From Gammaproteobacteria bacterium (GTDB lineage: Bacteria > Pseudomonadota > Gammaproteobacteria > Pseudomonadales > Azotimanducaceae), in the NCBI GenBank assembly GCA_020832085.1, contig JAFIFJ010000044.1, positions 1-64,000 of the forward strand: 64,000 nucleotides of DNA, written 5' to 3'. The position numbers and the translations under genes were made by a program. Positions 28,874 to 41,880 of this stretch are shown here, in pieces. The notes under the pieces are model-generated. The model saw only the letters and a list, made by a program, of their open reading frames with translations, had not been told where the DNA came from and searched no databases. Every line of letters begins with the position of its first letter. Position 1 is the first letter of the stretch.

Positions 28874-29947
28874 TTACTTGTAAAGGGTGAACTGGCGCGG
28901 ATCGAAGGCTTCCCGGACGGCCTCACCGATGAAGGTGACCAGCAGCAGGATCACCACCAGGGCCGCAAAGGCCGAGGATACGATCCAGGGTGCCGTGGTC
29001 AGGTTGGCGGTGCCCTGCTTGAGCATTTCACCGATGCTGGGCGTGGGCGGTGGCAGACCGAAGCCGAGAAAATCCAGCGCCGTGATGGCGGTGATGGCGC
29101 CGACCACGGTGAAGGGAACGAACGTGACCATGGTGGCCACGGTGTTCGGCAGGATGTGCCGGAACACGATGCGGCCGGTGCTGGCGCCGAGCACCTGTGC
29201 TGCTGCGGTGTAGTCCCGGGCTTTTTCCTTGTAGGTGGCGGTGCGCATGTAATAGGTCAGGCCGGTCCAGGAGAACAGCACCATGATCATCAGCAGGATA
29301 CCGATCCGGGCACCGACGCTGAAGGTGGCGGGGATCACCGAGAAAATGATGATCACCATGTACAGGAAGGGGACGTTGGACCAGATTTCGATGATGCGCT
29401 GGAACAGCAGGTCGAAGAGGCCACCGAAGTAGCCCATGGCGCAGCCGATGGTGACCCCGATCAGGTAGGTCAGGGCGGTGAAGGCCAGGGCGAACAGCAT
29501 GGCCGTCCGGAAGCCGTAGACCAGGCGGGCCAGAATGTCGCGGCCCGTGGTGTCCGTGCCTAGGTAGTGGCCGCGTTCGAAGTTCGGGGGTTCCGCACGC
29601 AGGATGCCGCCGACGGCATCGTTGTAGTAGGGCCCCCAGGGAATCAGCGGCATGATCACGCGGTTGCCGTCGCCCTGCTCGTCAAAGTGGGCCTGCAGCC
29701 GGCGGTAGTCGACAGGGCGACGGGCGGCCGTGCCTTCCAGCCCGTAATCCGCACCGAGTTCCACCGGGCCGTAGGTGGGAAAGGTCCACGTCCCCTCGTA
29801 GCGCACCGCCAGGGCACGATCGTTGATGATGAGTTCGGACACGGCCGACAGGCCGAGCAGACCGACGAGGATCAGAAACGAGTAGTAGCCGCGCCGGATC
29901 TCCCGGAAGCGCTTGAGTTTGCGCAGGGTGAGGGGATTCAGGCGCAT
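28874..29947 (-). CDS. yejE: YejE-like peptide ABC permease
   Basis: A 357-residue permease. After a first membrane segment (YYSFLILVGLLGLSAVSELI) comes a long periplasmic loop containing VRYEGTWTFPTYG and LGTDTTGRDILARLVYGFR, as in YejE. The coupling loop is AAAQVLGASTGRIVFRHILPN, and the tail EAFDPRQF is typical of YejE. The ATG lies one base beyond the yejB-like stop. It forms the heterodimeric channel with that permease. Confidence 0.88.
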   Translation of the reverse strand: MRLNPLTLRKLKRFREIRRGYYSFLILVGLLGLSAVSELIINDRALAVRYEGTWTFPTYGPVELGADYGLEGTAARRPVDYRRLQAHFDEQGDGNRVIMPLIPWGPYYNDAVGGILRAEPPNFERGHYLGTDTTGRDILARLVYGFRTAMLFALAFTALTYLIGVTIGCAMGYFGGLFDLLFQRIIEIWSNVPFLYMVIIIFSVIPATFSVGARIGILLMIMVLFSWTGLTYYMRTATYKEKARDYTAAAQVLGASTGRIVFRHILPNTVATMVTFVPFTVVGAITAITALDFLGFGLPPPTPSIGEMLKQGTANLTTAPWIVSSAFAALVVILLLVTFIGEAVREAFDPRQFTLYK

Positions 29948-29948
29948 G

Positions 29949-30968
29949 TCACTGGAACCTGATCCGGGGGTCGACCAGGGCCACCAGCAGGTCGGAGATG
30001 ATGTTGCCGATCAGCAGCAGCAGGCTGGCCAGCAGCACCACGCCCATGACCACCGGATAATCGCGGTCGAAGATGGAGTTGAGTCCGAGCAGGCCGAAAC
30101 CGTCGATATCGAAGATGGTCTCGATCAGGAAGGACCCGCTCACCAGCAGGGTGATGTTCTGGCCGAAGGTGGTAGCGATGGGGATCAGGGAGTTGCGCAG
30201 GGCATGGCCGTAGACCGCGCCTTCGAAGGACACACCCTTGGCCAGGGCGGTGCGCACGTAATCCGCCGCCAGATTGTCCATCAGGTTGTTCTTCATCAAG
30301 AGCGTCGTCACCGCGAAGCTGCCCACCAGATAGCAGATCAGGGGCAGGGTGGCGTGATGCAGCAGATCCTTGGTTTTCTCCCAGAACGACAGTTCGTCGA
30401 AGTAGAGACTGGTGAATCCGCCCATGGGGAACCACTGCAGGTCGGCGGCGAAGAACAGCAGCAGTAAAGCGCCGAGCACGTAGCCGGGGACGGCATAGCC
30501 GGTGAAGATGATGATTGAGGTGACGTTGTCGAACAGGGTCCGGTGGCGTATCGCTTTCACCACGCCCAGGGGAATGCAGATCAGGTAGGTGATGACCAGA
30601 CTGGTGAGCCCGAAGAACAGCGACACGGGAAAGCGCTCACGGATCACGTCCCACACTGGCTGATGGTAGCGGTAGGACTGCCCGAGATCCCCGGTCACCA
30701 CCTTGCCCAGCCAGTCCACGTAGCTCAGATACCAGGGCTTGTCGAAGCCGTAGTACTCGGCCAGCTGGCGGAGCTGGGATTCGGACAGCGCCATGCCCTC
30801 GCCGGCTGCGGGAGCGGCGCCACTGGCCAGAGAGGCCTGCTGGGCTTCCATGATGGCGCGTTCGAGGGGGCCGCCCGGCACCAGACGGGTGACCGCAAAT
30901 ACCAGCAGGGTAATGCCGATCAGCGTGGGAATGACCAGCAGCAAACGACGCAGGAAGTAATCGCGCAT
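29949..30968 (-). CDS. yejB: YejB-like peptide ABC permease
   Basis: A 339-residue permease with the N-terminal helix YFLRRLLLVIPTLIGITLLVF and an extracytoplasmic loop holding GFDKPWYLSYVDWLGKVVTGDLGQSYRY. The coupling loop is RTALAKGVSFEGAVYGHALRNSLIP. It is the first gene of the operon yejB-yejE-binding protein-oppD-oppF. Upstream, 30969-31086 contains a short GTAGGAGCGACCGGATGTCGC segment that may be a degraded REP, and no obvious promoter. Confidence 0.88.
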   Translation of the reverse strand: MRDYFLRRLLLVIPTLIGITLLVFAVTRLVPGGPLERAIMEAQQASLASGAAPAAGEGMALSESQLRQLAEYYGFDKPWYLSYVDWLGKVVTGDLGQSYRYHQPVWDVIRERFPVSLFFGLTSLVITYLICIPLGVVKAIRHRTLFDNVTSIIIFTGYAVPGYVLGALLLLFFAADLQWFPMGGFTSLYFDELSFWEKTKDLLHHATLPLICYLVGSFAVTTLLMKNNLMDNLAADYVRTALAKGVSFEGAVYGHALRNSLIPIATTFGQNITLLVSGSFLIETIFDIDGFGLLGLNSIFDRDYPVVMGVVLLASLLLLIGNIISDLLVALVDPRIRFQ

Positions 30969-31086
30969 CCGGATCCGGCTGTAGGAGCGACCGGATGTCG
31001 CTCAATGGCACACAGCCGGCATTTCATCACATGCGCGTGACGCGGGCAAAGATTGCGATCCCGAAGAAGCCCATTCCGAGAGGCTG

Positions 31087-32084
31087 TTAGAGCGTCATCT
31101 GCCGAAGATTGGGATCGGTGAGGGAGCGGTCGTACAGGCGATCGAAGACGTCACCGTACTGGCGCGTGAGGGGCGCGTCGTTGAGGTTGGCGAAGCCGCG
31201 CTCGGTGTCGAACTGGGGCTGGACCACGAGGCCGGTACGATCGGCCAGGACCATGTTCTCGCTGCGGTCCTGCATGTCCGGATGCACCAGGCGGATGGAA
31301 ATGGAACTCGGCAGGCGGCGCGAGAGGGTCAGCAGCCGGTGCCCGTCGCGGACCATGCGGGTGATGTCGTGGACCAGGATGCGGACCTTGGTCTGCTCGT
31401 TGCGGCGGGCGAAACGGGACAGGGCTTCGTTGAGCTCGACGCTGTCGAAGAGGGCGGGGTCTAAGTCCTGGGCCAGAATGAGGATCTCCCGTCGCGCCCG
31501 CTCACAGAGTTCGAGGATGGCGGCCGCCAGGGCGCCCTTGCCTTCGAGCATGCGCGTGTCGTTCGGGTGGTCGCCCAGTGCCGGATGCTCGTAGGGGATG
31601 CGGGTTTCCTCGGCCTTGATCACCGTGCGTGGGGCATCCGGCTGGGCCGCGAAGTGAATGCCCAAGGTCATTTCCATCTGCACGTGGGGAATGCCGGCCT
31701 CCTCGAACTGCTCACCCACGGCGTGGAATCCTGCCTTGGCGTAGAAGGGCTGGGCATGGGTCTGGGCATGCAGGAAGACACTGTAGCGGCCTTCGTCCCG
31801 GGCCGCTTCGATGGCCGCATCGAGCAGGGCCCGGCCGACGCCGAAGCCACGCCGTTCGGCGACGACGGCCATGCGCCCGATCTGGCCGCTGGGCAGCAGC
31901 CGGGCGGTGCCCACGGCGGTGCCCCGATGGTCCTCGGCGAGGAAGTGGATGGCATCGGCGTCGGCGTCATCCCATTCGAGATCCTTCGGGACCTTCTGCT
32001 CTTCGATGAACACCTGCTCACGGATGCTGCGCAGCAGATCACGGTCCTGTTCCCAATCCGCTCTGCGGACGTTGACGCCGGTGT

Positions 32085-32088
<4 letters not shown>
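31087..32088 (-). CDS. GNAT acetyltransferase with extra C-terminal domain
   Basis: A 333-residue two-part protein. Residues 1-150 are a GNAT acetyltransferase: IGRMAVVAERRGFGVGRALLDAAIEAA is the acetyl-CoA motif, followed by QTHAQPFYAKAGFHAVGEQFEEAGIPHVQME. Residues 180-333 form a separate domain (EILILAQDLDPALFDSVELNEALS, then VRILVHDITRMVRDGHRLL) that resembles phospholipase-D-like folds but lacks a clear HKD motif. The ATG overlaps the roxA stop (ATGA). The same GNAT protein follows the cupin gene in other gammaproteobacteria; its substrate is unknown. Confidence 0.8.
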
Positions 32089-34711
<2,623 letters not shown>

Positions 34712-34721
34712 TCAGCGCGGG

Positions 34722-35354
34722 TCAATGGGCGGACAGCTGATCGGTCAACCGGCTGGCAGCGGCCTGCACGGTGCGCCGACTGAACACCAGTCGCCAGCGG
34801 CGGCCACCGACCTGATACCAGAGCAGCGCCGAGCGCACTCCCGCCAGCAGCAGCGCTCGAATGCGTTCGGCGTTGCGCTCTTCCTGCAGGGCCTGCGCAT
34901 TGCCCACCACCTGGATGCGCTGGGGCAGCGTCGACAGGGTGTCCTGATAGGCGCTGGCCAGGGCGCCGATGATGGTGGTGTGGCCGATGTCGAAATGCTG
35001 GAGCTGCTCCTTGACCCGCTTCATGCGGGTTTCCAGTTTCGCCTGCAGGGCAGGCTGGCCGGCGAAGCGCCGCTCCACGTGAACGATGTTCAGGGCATAG
35101 CGCAGGACCTCCGCATGGCTGCGCTGGCGGTCGCTGGCCAGGGCGTCCCGCATCAGCAGCAGGCCGAGGCGAACGCCACGGGGGCCGCCGAACACGTCCG
35201 CTACCGCTTCGGGGGTCTCGACGAAGAGACTTTCGAGACTGCTGCGATAGGCCTGTTCGTCGACGCTGCGGCCATGGGCCACATCGGCCACCAGGGCGCC
35301 GACCTGAAAGACGCCGGCCAGGGCCAGGGCGCGATCTTCTGCGGTGTAGTTCAA
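34722..35354 (-). CDS. hflD: HflD lysogenization regulator homologue
   Basis: A 210-residue helical protein matching HflD, a membrane-associated protein found next to mnmA and purB in most gammaproteobacteria. In E. coli it binds the phage lambda CII protein; its cellular role is unclear. I start it at TTG 35354, giving [21 protein letters not shown], because this overlaps the mnmA stop (TTGA) and matches the family N-terminus; the frame upstream lies inside mnmA. Later landmarks are [19 protein letters not shown] and [21 protein letters not shown]. Confidence 0.87.
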   Translation of the reverse strand: MNYTAEDRALALAGVFQVGALVADVAHGRSVDEQAYRSSLESLFVETPEAVADVFGGPRGVRLGLLLMRDALASDRQRSHAEVLRYALNIVHVERRFAGQPALQAKLETRMKRVKEQLQHFDIGHTTIIGALASAYQDTLSTLPQRIQVVGNAQALQEERNAERIRALLLAGVRSALLWYQVGGRRWRLVFSRRTVQAAASRLTDQLSAH

Positions 35355-36496
35355 GCGGCACTCCGGTGAGCGGGCAGCGAGGCGTCGCGTCCGCGGCTGC
35401 TGATCACGCCGCCGCCCAGGCACACCTCGCCAGCGTAGAAGCAGACGAACTGCCCCGGCGTGACGGCCCGTTGCGGGGTATCGAACTGCACCAGCAGGCT
35501 GCCATCTGCCCGTCGCGATGCCCGGGCCGGCTGATCCGCCTGGCGATAGCGAATGCGGACACTGCCCCGCCACGGCAACTCCGGAGCCAGCCCGACCCAG
35601 GACGGGTTCTCGCAGACCAGCCAGTCGTGGTGCAGTGCCGGATGTCCGCTGCCCTGGGCGACGATGAGGGCGTTGCGCGCAAGGTCCTTGTCGGCTACGT
35701 ACCAGGGCGCCTCGTCGGCGCCCCGGATGCCGCCGATACCCAGCCCCTGGCGCTGGCCCTGGGTGTAGTAGGCAAGACCCTGGTGGCGGCCGAGTTCCAC
35801 GCCCTCGACGCTGATGATGGGTCCTGGCTGGGCGTGGATGTAGCGGGCGAGGAAGTCGCTGAAGCGCCGCTCGCCGATGAAGCAGATGCCGGTGGAGTCC
35901 TTTTTGGCGTGATTGTGGAACCCGGCCTCGGCAGCGATGCGGCGCACTTCCTGTTTGGGCAGTTCGCCCACCGGAAACAGGGCTTTCGCCAGCTGTTCAC
36001 CGGGGACGGCGTGGAGGAAATAGCTCTGATCCTTGTTGGCGTCGAGGCCGCGCAGCAGTTCGGTGCTACCGGCGCACTGCCGGCTGCGCACGTAGTGTCC
36101 GGTGGCGATGAGGTCGGCACCGAGCATGGCGGCGTAGTCCAGGAAGACCTTGAATTTGATCTCCCTGTTGCAGAGCACGTCCGGGTTCGGCGTCCGGCCT
36201 GCACGGTACTCGGTGAGAAAGGATTCGAAGACGTTGTCCCAATACTCGGCGGCGAAGTTGGCCGTATGCAGGTGAATGCCGAGGCTGTCGGCGACGCGCT
36301 GGGCATCGGCGAGATCGGCCTTGGCGGTGCAGTACTCGCTGCCGTCGTCCTCCTCCCAGTTCTTCATGAACAGACCTTCCACCTGGTAGCCCTGCTGTTT
36401 GAGCAGCAGGGCGGCCACGGACGAATCCACACCGCCAGACATGCCGACGATCACGCGGGTGGATGCAGTCCCTGCACTGGAAGTCGTGGCAGCCAT
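35351..36496 (-). CDS. mnmA: tRNA-specific 2-thiouridylase MnmA
   Basis: A 381-residue enzyme that adds the 2-thio group to wobble uridine 34 in tRNAs for Lys, Glu and Gln. The PP-loop motif is [16 protein letters not shown] near residue 18. The two catalytic cysteines lie in [11 protein letters not shown] and [12 protein letters not shown], and the C-terminus carries the beta-barrel domain. The ATG is at 36496. It is divergent from moaC and overlaps hflD. Confidence 0.95.
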   Translation of the reverse strand: MAATTSSAGTASTRVIVGMSGGVDSSVAALLLKQQGYQVEGLFMKNWEEDDGSEYCTAKADLADAQRVADSLGIHLHTANFAAEYWDNVFESFLTEYRAGRTPNPDVLCNREIKFKVFLDYAAMLGADLIATGHYVRSRQCAGSTELLRGLDANKDQSYFLHAVPGEQLAKALFPVGELPKQEVRRIAAEAGFHNHAKKDSTGICFIGERRFSDFLARYIHAQPGPIISVEGVELGRHQGLAYYTQGQRQGLGIGGIRGADEAPWYVADKDLARNALIVAQGSGHPALHHDWLVCENPSWVGLAPELPWRGSVRIRYRQADQPARASRRADGSLLVQFDTPQRAVTPGQFVCFYAGEVCLGGGVISSRGRDASLPAHRSAA

Positions 36497-36594
36497 GGGT
36501 TCCGGGATTGGTGGGGTCGACGAGGCGCGGTATTGTAGCCACCCGAACCATGCCCGGCCACCTGCGTGGCGGCCCGGCCCGCAGTGGGAACCTC

Positions 36595-37095
36595 ATGACC
36601 GAATCCACCGATGCAGCACCGCTGACCCATCTCGATGCCGCCGGCCGGGCGCGCATGGTGGATGTCTCCGAAAAGGACGTCAGCCGCCGCGTGGCCTTGG
36701 CCCGGGGCTGTGTGCGCATGGCGCCGGCGACTCTGGCGCGCATTCAGGAGGGGGGCGTGGCCAAGGGCGACGTGCTGGCGGTGGCCCGCATTGCCGGCAT
36801 CCAGGCTGCCAAGCGCACCGGTGATCTGATTCCGCTGTGCCATCCGCTGCCGCTGTCGGCGGTGGAAGTGAATTTCGAGCCGGATGCGGACGGCGGGCGC
36901 CTGTGGATCGAGGCGCGCTGCATCATCGACGGCCGCACCGGGGTCGAGATGGAAGCCCTCACGGCCGTCAGCGTGGCCGCACTGACCATCTACGACATGT
37001 GCAAGGCCGTGGATCGGGGCATGACCATCGAGCAGGTGCAGCTGATGGAAAAACACGGCGGCCGTTCGGGCAGCTGGGTGCGGGAGGGCTCATGA
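36595..37095 (+). CDS. moaC: Cyclic pyranopterin monophosphate synthase MoaC
   Basis: A 166-residue molybdenum cofactor enzyme that makes cyclic pyranopterin monophosphate after MoaA. Family stretches are [71 protein letters not shown] and [11 protein letters not shown]. The ATG at 36595 fits the family N-terminus. The TGA overlaps the moaD start. moaA is not in the window. Confidence 0.95.
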   Translation: MTESTDAAPLTHLDAAGRARMVDVSEKDVSRRVALARGCVRMAPATLARIQEGGVAKGDVLAVARIAGIQAAKRTGDLIPLCHPLPLSAVEVNFEPDADGGRLWIEARCIIDGRTGVEMEALTAVSVAALTIYDMCKAVDRGMTIEQVQLMEKHGGRSGSWVREGS

Positions 37096-37355
37096 GCAGC
37101 CTGCGCCTGCGCTATCTGGCCAGCTTGCGGGAACAGCTCGGCACCGCCGAGGAAACCCTCGATGTCCCGGCATCCGGTTGCGATTTCGAACAGGTGCTGG
37201 AAGCCCTGGGCCGCCGTCACGGTCCGTCGGCGGTGGCGGCCCTGAGCGCGGACAACGTGCGCGTGGCCTGCAATCAGGAACTGGTGGAGCGGGCCGGCCT
37301 GCGGCTGATGGCGGGCGACGAGCTGGCCTTCCTGCCGCCGGTGACGGGGGGCTGA
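37092..37355 (+). CDS. moaD: Molybdopterin synthase small subunit MoaD
   Basis: An 87-residue ubiquitin-like sulfur carrier ending in the required Gly-Gly (PPVTGG), which is activated to a thiocarboxylate and donates sulfur to precursor Z. The start [14 protein letters not shown] and [16 protein letters not shown] are typical. The ATG overlaps the moaC stop (ATGA), and moaE begins two bases after its stop, so the two synthase subunits are co-translated. Confidence 0.93.
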   Translation: MSSLRLRYLASLREQLGTAEETLDVPASGCDFEQVLEALGRRHGPSAVAALSADNVRVACNQELVERAGLRLMAGDELAFLPPVTGG

Positions 37356-37357
37356 GC

Positions 37358-37834
37358 ATGCGCCTTACCGTGCGCATCCAGGCCGAGGACTTCGACGTTG
37401 GCCGGGAACAGGCCCTCATCGATGACGCAGGCGCCGACGTCGGCGGCGTGGTGAGCTTTACCGGACGGGTCAGGCGCTCCGCGGAGGACTCGAACGTCGT
37501 CGCGCTGGAAATCGAACACTACCCGGGGATGACCGAACTCAGCGTCGAAGCCGTGGCGCAGGAGGCGGGGCAGCGCTGGCCGCTGTCGGCCCTGACGGTA
37601 ATTCACCGGGTGGGGCGACTCGAACCCGGTGCGCAGATCGTGCTGGTATTGGCCGCCAGCCGGCACCGGCAGGCCGCCTTCGACGCTGCGCGCTTCGTCA
37701 TGGACTATCTCAAGACCCGCGCGGTGTTCTGGAAGCGCGAGGTTTACCCGGACGGGGCGCGCTGGGTCGAGTCCCGCGCGGACGATCATGCGGCCGCGTC
37801 GAAGTGGGCCGGCTTGGGCGCTTCGGATCACTGA
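37358..37834 (+). CDS. moaE: Molybdopterin synthase large subunit MoaE
   Basis: A 158-residue catalytic subunit of molybdopterin synthase. Landmarks are GGVVSFTGRVR, LEIEHYPGMTE, HRVGRLEPGAQIVLVL and the active-site stretch FVMDYLKTRAVFWKRE with its conserved lysines. The ATG at 37358 is right after moaD. Its last 125 bases overlap the 3' end of the convergent rluE reading frame, an unusually deep overlap of two coding regions. Confidence 0.93.
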   Translation: MRLTVRIQAEDFDVGREQALIDDAGADVGGVVSFTGRVRRSAEDSNVVALEIEHYPGMTELSVEAVAQEAGQRWPLSALTVIHRVGRLEPGAQIVLVLAASRHRQAAFDAARFVMDYLKTRAVFWKREVYPDGARWVESRADDHAAASKWAGLGASDH

Positions 37835-38375
37835 CCGGCGCATGCAGGGTTTCGGAACGCCAGCTGCCGGGACTCAGTCCGGTCAGCGTCCAGGGTCCGA
37901 TGCGGGTCCGCACCAGTCTCAAGACCGGTACGCCGATGGCGGCGCACATGCGCCGGACCTGCCGATTGCGTCCCTCGTCCAGGTCGATTTCCAGCCAGCA
38001 GCACTTGCGTCCGGCCCGGGGGTGGACGGTCCGGGCGGGCAGGTCAGGGGTCTCGATACGCCGTGCGGCCAGGGCGCGTGCCGGACCGTCACGAAGCTCG
38101 ACTCCACAGGTGAGCTGATCGATGGCGGCCTGTTCAGGAACGCCTTCCACCAGCACCTGATAGGTCTTGGGGAAACCGCTGCCCGGACGGCTGATGGTGG
38201 CTTGCAGGGTACCGCTGTCGGTGAGCAGGAGCAGGCCCTCGGAGTCCCGGTCGAGGCGCCCCACCGGATAGACATCGGCCAGCTTCAGCAATGATTTCAG
38301 GGTCGGGCGGTTCTCGGCGTCGGTGAACTGCGACAGCACGCCGTGGGGTTTCCAAAGCCGGATCAGGATCGCCAA
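37710..38375 (-). CDS. rluE: 23S rRNA pseudouridine synthase RluE-like
   Basis: A 221-residue RsuA/RluB/E/F-family enzyme without an S4 domain, which matches RluE (U2457 of 23S rRNA). The catalytic motif is VGRLDRDSEGLLLLTD, and LDEGRNRQVRRMCAAIGVPVLRLVR is the later family block. I chose TTG at 38375, five bases after AAGGAG, rather than the ATG at 38420, which lacks a ribosome site. After about residue 175 the tail is Arg/Pro-rich and unlike the family; this tail is the part that lies antisense to moaE. Confidence 0.85.
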   Translation of the reverse strand: MAILIRLWKPHGVLSQFTDAENRPTLKSLLKLADVYPVGRLDRDSEGLLLLTDSGTLQATISRPGSGFPKTYQVLVEGVPEQAAIDQLTCGVELRDGPARALAARRIETPDLPARTVHPRAGRKCCWLEIDLDEGRNRQVRRMCAAIGVPVLRLVRTRIGPWTLTGLSPGSWRSETLHAPVSDPKRPSRPTSTRPHDRPRGTRPSAPRPGKPRASRTPRGS

Positions 38376-38618
38376 AGTTGCTCCTTGGGTGACGCAGAGG
38401 GCAGGCCCCGGCAGACGCATATGCCGCGGGGGCGGCTGACAATGCTATACTGCCAGCCGGCAAAAGGCGTTCGTGATTCCCCGGGCATGGATCACCGCCC
38501 ACACGGCTGCGCTGCAGGCAGCGGCAAAACCGGTGCGTCAGAAGCAGGCGGGTGAGCAGGCCTCAGTGATGAAGCTGCTCCCCGCCGTTGACGGACGAAT
38601 GGCGAGCCGGTGGGCCCG

Positions 38619-38912
38619 TCAGCCCGACCTTGGACCTGCAGCCATGGGCATGGGGGTCCCGAGTCCACCGCCGTGCCCGCGATCGGCCCCCTGATCGTCG
38701 ATGCCCTGGTCGGTAGCGGTGACCTCGACAGCTTGGCTGCCTTTGTCCCCCTGCTGGTTCTGATACTGGACGGATTGACCCGCTTTCAGGGTCTTGTAGC
38801 CGTCCATCTGGATGGAAGAGTAGTGCACGAAAAGATCTTCACCACCGCCTTCGGGCAGGATGAATCCATAACCCTTGGCGTTGTTGAACCATTTGACTGT
38901 TCCAGTTGGCAT
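38619..38912 (-). CDS. cspD: Cold-shock-domain protein (CspD-like)
   Basis: A 97-residue single CSD protein. [21 protein letters not shown] contains RNP1 (KGYGFI), and [18 protein letters not shown] contains RNP2 (LFVHY). CspD proteins bind single-stranded nucleic acid and, in E. coli, inhibit replication in stationary phase. The ATG at 38912 follows GGGGAGG. About 27 residues beyond the domain form a Gly/Asp-rich tail longer than in E. coli CspD. Its position beside clpS matches E. coli and Pseudomonas. Confidence 0.9.
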   Translation of the reverse strand: MPTGTVKWFNNAKGYGFILPEGGGEDLFVHYSSIQMDGYKTLKAGQSVQYQNQQGDKGSQAVEVTATDQGIDDQGADRGHGGGLGTPMPMAAGPRSG

Positions 38913-39188
38913 AGCTGTCCCTCCCCGGGTGCAAACGGCCTTACCCGGACACGGTGCCAACAGATGTTGGGCGGACACGCGCTATAATTGATTTGTACGC
39001 GAGCCGCGAAGCACCGACAGCAGTGCGGGTTTGCCCCCAGACGCACTCTGATTATAGTCATGGCTGCAGTCAAGCCGTGATATTAGGGTTGCCGTCCGTC
39101 CCAGCGGGCTGTGTTTTTCGGTTCTGGTCTTGAAATCCTGGGCATTGGTATCATGTTGGTGGATGTAGTGAGTGCAGCAGGCCGAAGC
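38913..39188. promoter_or_regulatory. Divergent cspD/clpS promoter region
   Basis: This spacer separates the divergent cspD and clpS genes. It holds TATAAT at 38983-38988 on the plus strand and ATTATA at 39051-39056, which is TATAAT on the minus strand and could serve cspD with a leader of about 130 bases. No matching -35 hexamers at standard spacing are clear, so the promoters are only candidates. Confidence 0.4.
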
Positions 39189-39560
39189 ATGAGTGATTTC
39201 AGTCGCCGCCTGCCGCGCGCCGCGGGTCCTGGCGGTGGCTCGGATGAGGACTGGAAGGATGACGGTGATGGTCTGGCGGTGGACACCGCCAAGCCCAAGC
39301 TCAAGCGGCCGCCGATGTACAAGGTCATCGTTCTCAATGACGACTACACTCCCATGGAGTTCGTCGTCCATGTACTGGAACAGATTTTCGGCATGAACCG
39401 GGAGAAAGCGACCCAGGTCATGCTCACGATCCACACCATGGGCAGCGCAGTCTGCGGCATCTATCCGCGCGACATCGCGGAGAACAAATCGGAGCAGGTA
39501 AACAGATACGCGCAGGAAAACAACCATCCACTCATGTCCCAAGTAGAGATGACAGACTAA
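39189..39560 (+). CDS. clpS: ClpS adaptor
   Basis: A 123-residue N-degron adaptor. It delivers proteins with Leu, Phe, Tyr or Trp N-termini to ClpAP. The family core is [26 protein letters not shown], then [27 protein letters not shown]. The N-terminal 45 residues are a Gly/Asp-rich arm, longer than in E. coli. The ATG at 39189 is the likely start; an upstream in-frame ATG at 39111 lies in the promoter region. clpA follows by 46 bases. Confidence 0.95.
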   Translation: MSDFSRRLPRAAGPGGGSDEDWKDDGDGLAVDTAKPKLKRPPMYKVIVLNDDYTPMEFVVHVLEQIFGMNREKATQVMLTIHTMGSAVCGIYPRDIAENKSEQVNRYAQENNHPLMSQVEMTD

Positions 39561-39606
39561 GCCCCGTATTCGGGATCATGAGCAGTTCGCCTGGAGTATC
39601 GCAGTC

Positions 39607-41871
39607 ATGCTCAGCAAGGACCTTGAAGTCACCCTCAACCTGGCGTTCAAGGAAGCCCGGAGCAAACGGCACGAATTCATGACCGTCGAGCACCTGCTGC
39701 TGGCGCTGCTGGACAACAGCACCGCGGTACAGGTGCTGAAGGCCATCGGCTGTGACCTCGAGAAGCTGCGTGCCGACCTCGAAGAGTTCATCGACACCAC
39801 CACGCCGCTGATCCCGGTGGGGGACTCCTCCCGTGAGACCCAGCCCACTCTGGGCTTTCAGCGTGTGCTGCAACGTGCGGTGTTCCACGTGCAGTCTTCC
39901 GGCCGCAAGGAAGTCACCGGCGCCAACGTGCTGGTGGCCATCTTCAGCGAGCAGGAGAGCCAGGCGGTCTACTTCCTGAAACAGCAGAACGTGGCCCGCA
40001 TCGACGTGGTGAACTACATCGCCCACGGCATTTCCAAGGTGTCGGGCGCAGCCGACGGCGGTGAGCCGGCGCCGGAGCAGGAAGATGCCGATGTGGCGGG
40101 CGGCGAGCAGCCTGCCCAGTCGCCGCTGGAGAGCTTTGCCACCAACCTCAACGAGCAGGCCAAGGCCGGGCGCATCGATCCGCTGGTAGGCCGCGAGGAC
40201 GAGGTGGAGCGTGTGGTTCAGATCCTCACCCGGCGCCGCAAGAACAACCCGCTGCTGGTGGGCGAATCCGGGGTCGGTAAGACCGCCATCGCCGAAGGTC
40301 TGGCGAAGAAGATCGTCGACGGGCAGGTGCCGGACGTCATCGAGGGCAGCATCGTGTTCTCGCTGGACTTAGGATCGCTGCTGGCTGGCACCAAGTATCG
40401 GGGTGACTTCGAGAAGCGCTTCAAGGCCCTGCTGGCGGAACTGAAGAAGACACCCAAGGCCATCCTGTTCATCGACGAGATCCACACCATCATCGGCGCC
40501 GGCGCCGCGTCAGGTGGGGTCATGGATGCCTCCAACCTGCTCAAGCCCCTGCTGACCTCGGGCGAGCTGCGCTGCATGGGCTCCACCACCTATCAGGAGT
40601 ATCGCGGCATCTTCGAGAAGGACCGGGCGCTGTCGCGCCGCTTCCAGAAGATCGACATCAACGAGCCCGACGTGGAGGACACCTACAAGATCTTGAAGGG
40701 CCTGAAGTCCCGCTACGAGGACCACTACGGCCTGCGCTACACAGACAAGGCCCTGCGGACTGCCTCAGAGCTCGCGGCCCGTTACATCACGGACCGCTTC
40801 ATGCCGGACAAGGCCATCGACGTCATCGACGAGGCCGGTGCCGCCAACAAGCTGCTGCCGCCGTCACGGCGCAAGAAGCAGATCGGGCCCGCCGAGGTGG
40901 AGCAGGTGGTGGCGAAGATCGCCCGCATCCCCTCCGCCCAGGTCACAACGTCCGACAAGGAAGCGCTGAAGGACCTGGACCACAAGCTGAAGATGGTGGT
41001 GTTCGGACAGAACGAGGCCATCGATACCCTGGCGTCCTCCATCAAGCTCGCCCGGGCCGGCCTGCGTGATCAGCAGAAGCCCATCGGTTCCTTCCTGTTC
41101 GCCGGTCCCACCGGGGTGGGCAAGACCGAGGTCTGCCGTCAGCTCGCGGGCATCATGGGTATCGAGCTTTTGCGCTTCGACATGTCTGAGTACATGGAGC
41201 GCCACACGGTGTCGCGCCTGATCGGTGCGCCGCCCGGCTACATTGGCTTCGATCAGGGCGGCCTGCTCACCGAGGCGGTCACCAAACACCCCCATTCGGT
41301 GGTGCTGCTCGATGAGATCGAGAAGGCTCATCCGGACGTCTTCAACCTGCTGCTGCAGGTCATGGACCACGGCACCCTCACCGACAACAACGGCCGCAAG
41401 GCGGACTTCCGCAACGTCATCCTGGTCATGACCACCAATGCGGGCGCCCAGGAAATGAGCCGGGCCAGCATCGGCTTCACCGAGCAGGACCATGCCCTCG
41501 ACGGCATCGAGGTCATCCGCAAGCAGTTCACGCCGGAGTTCCGCAACCGCCTCGATGCGGTGATTCAGTTCAATCCGCTCGATCCCATCGTCATCAATAC
41601 GGTGGTGGACAAGTTCCTCACCGAACTGCAGGCCCAGCTCGACGACAAGCGGGTGACCATCGAAGCGGATGAGGCTGCCCGCGCCTGGCTGGCCCGGGAA
41701 GGCTACGACGAGAAGATGGGTGCAAGGCCCATGCAGCGGCTGATCCAGGAGAAGATCAAGCGGCCTTTGGCAGAGGATCTGCTGTTCGGCAAGCTGTCGG
41801 ACAAGGGCGGTACGGTGCGCGTGACCGTTCGCGACGATGTCCTGCATCTCGACGTGGAAGGTCCCGCCTGA
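39607..41871 (+). CDS. clpA: ATP-dependent Clp protease ATPase subunit ClpA
   Basis: A 754-residue AAA+ unfoldase with the two Clp N repeats (residues 1-145), first ATPase module (GESGVGKT near 220, sensor region [13 protein letters not shown]) and second module (GPTGVGKTE near 500, [23 protein letters not shown]). It partners ClpP, whose gene is not in the window. The hairpin 41860-41880 places the stop codon in its loop. Confidence 0.97.
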   Translation: MLSKDLEVTLNLAFKEARSKRHEFMTVEHLLLALLDNSTAVQVLKAIGCDLEKLRADLEEFIDTTTPLIPVGDSSRETQPTLGFQRVLQRAVFHVQSSGRKEVTGANVLVAIFSEQESQAVYFLKQQNVARIDVVNYIAHGISKVSGAADGGEPAPEQEDADVAGGEQPAQSPLESFATNLNEQAKAGRIDPLVGREDEVERVVQILTRRRKNNPLLVGESGVGKTAIAEGLAKKIVDGQVPDVIEGSIVFSLDLGSLLAGTKYRGDFEKRFKALLAELKKTPKAILFIDEIHTIIGAGAASGGVMDASNLLKPLLTSGELRCMGSTTYQEYRGIFEKDRALSRRFQKIDINEPDVEDTYKILKGLKSRYEDHYGLRYTDKALRTASELAARYITDRFMPDKAIDVIDEAGAANKLLPPSRRKKQIGPAEVEQVVAKIARIPSAQVTTSDKEALKDLDHKLKMVVFGQNEAIDTLASSIKLARAGLRDQQKPIGSFLFAGPTGVGKTEVCRQLAGIMGIELLRFDMSEYMERHTVSRLIGAPPGYIGFDQGGLLTEAVTKHPHSVVLLDEIEKAHPDVFNLLLQVMDHGTLTDNNGRKADFRNVILVMTTNAGAQEMSRASIGFTEQDHALDGIEVIRKQFTPEFRNRLDAVIQFNPLDPIVINTVVDKFLTELQAQLDDKRVTIEADEAARAWLAREGYDEKMGARPMQRLIQEKIKRPLAEDLLFGKLSDKGGTVRVTVRDDVLHLDVEGPA

Positions 41872-41880
41872 GGCGGGGCC
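41860..41880 (+). terminator. Hairpin enclosing the clpA stop codon
   Basis: GGTCCCGCC (41860-41868) pairs with GGCGGGGCC (41872-41880), with one G-T pair, and the TGA stop is the loop. A second stem, TGCCTG/CAGGCA at 41888-41893 and 41900-41905, follows. No T-run is seen, so these may stabilise or terminate the clpA message jointly with the downstream REP. Confidence 0.5.

Noticed and set aside
38473-38694. 73-codon plus-strand frame between rluE and cspD
   Set aside because: No ribosome site, no motif, and it runs antisense into the end of cspD.
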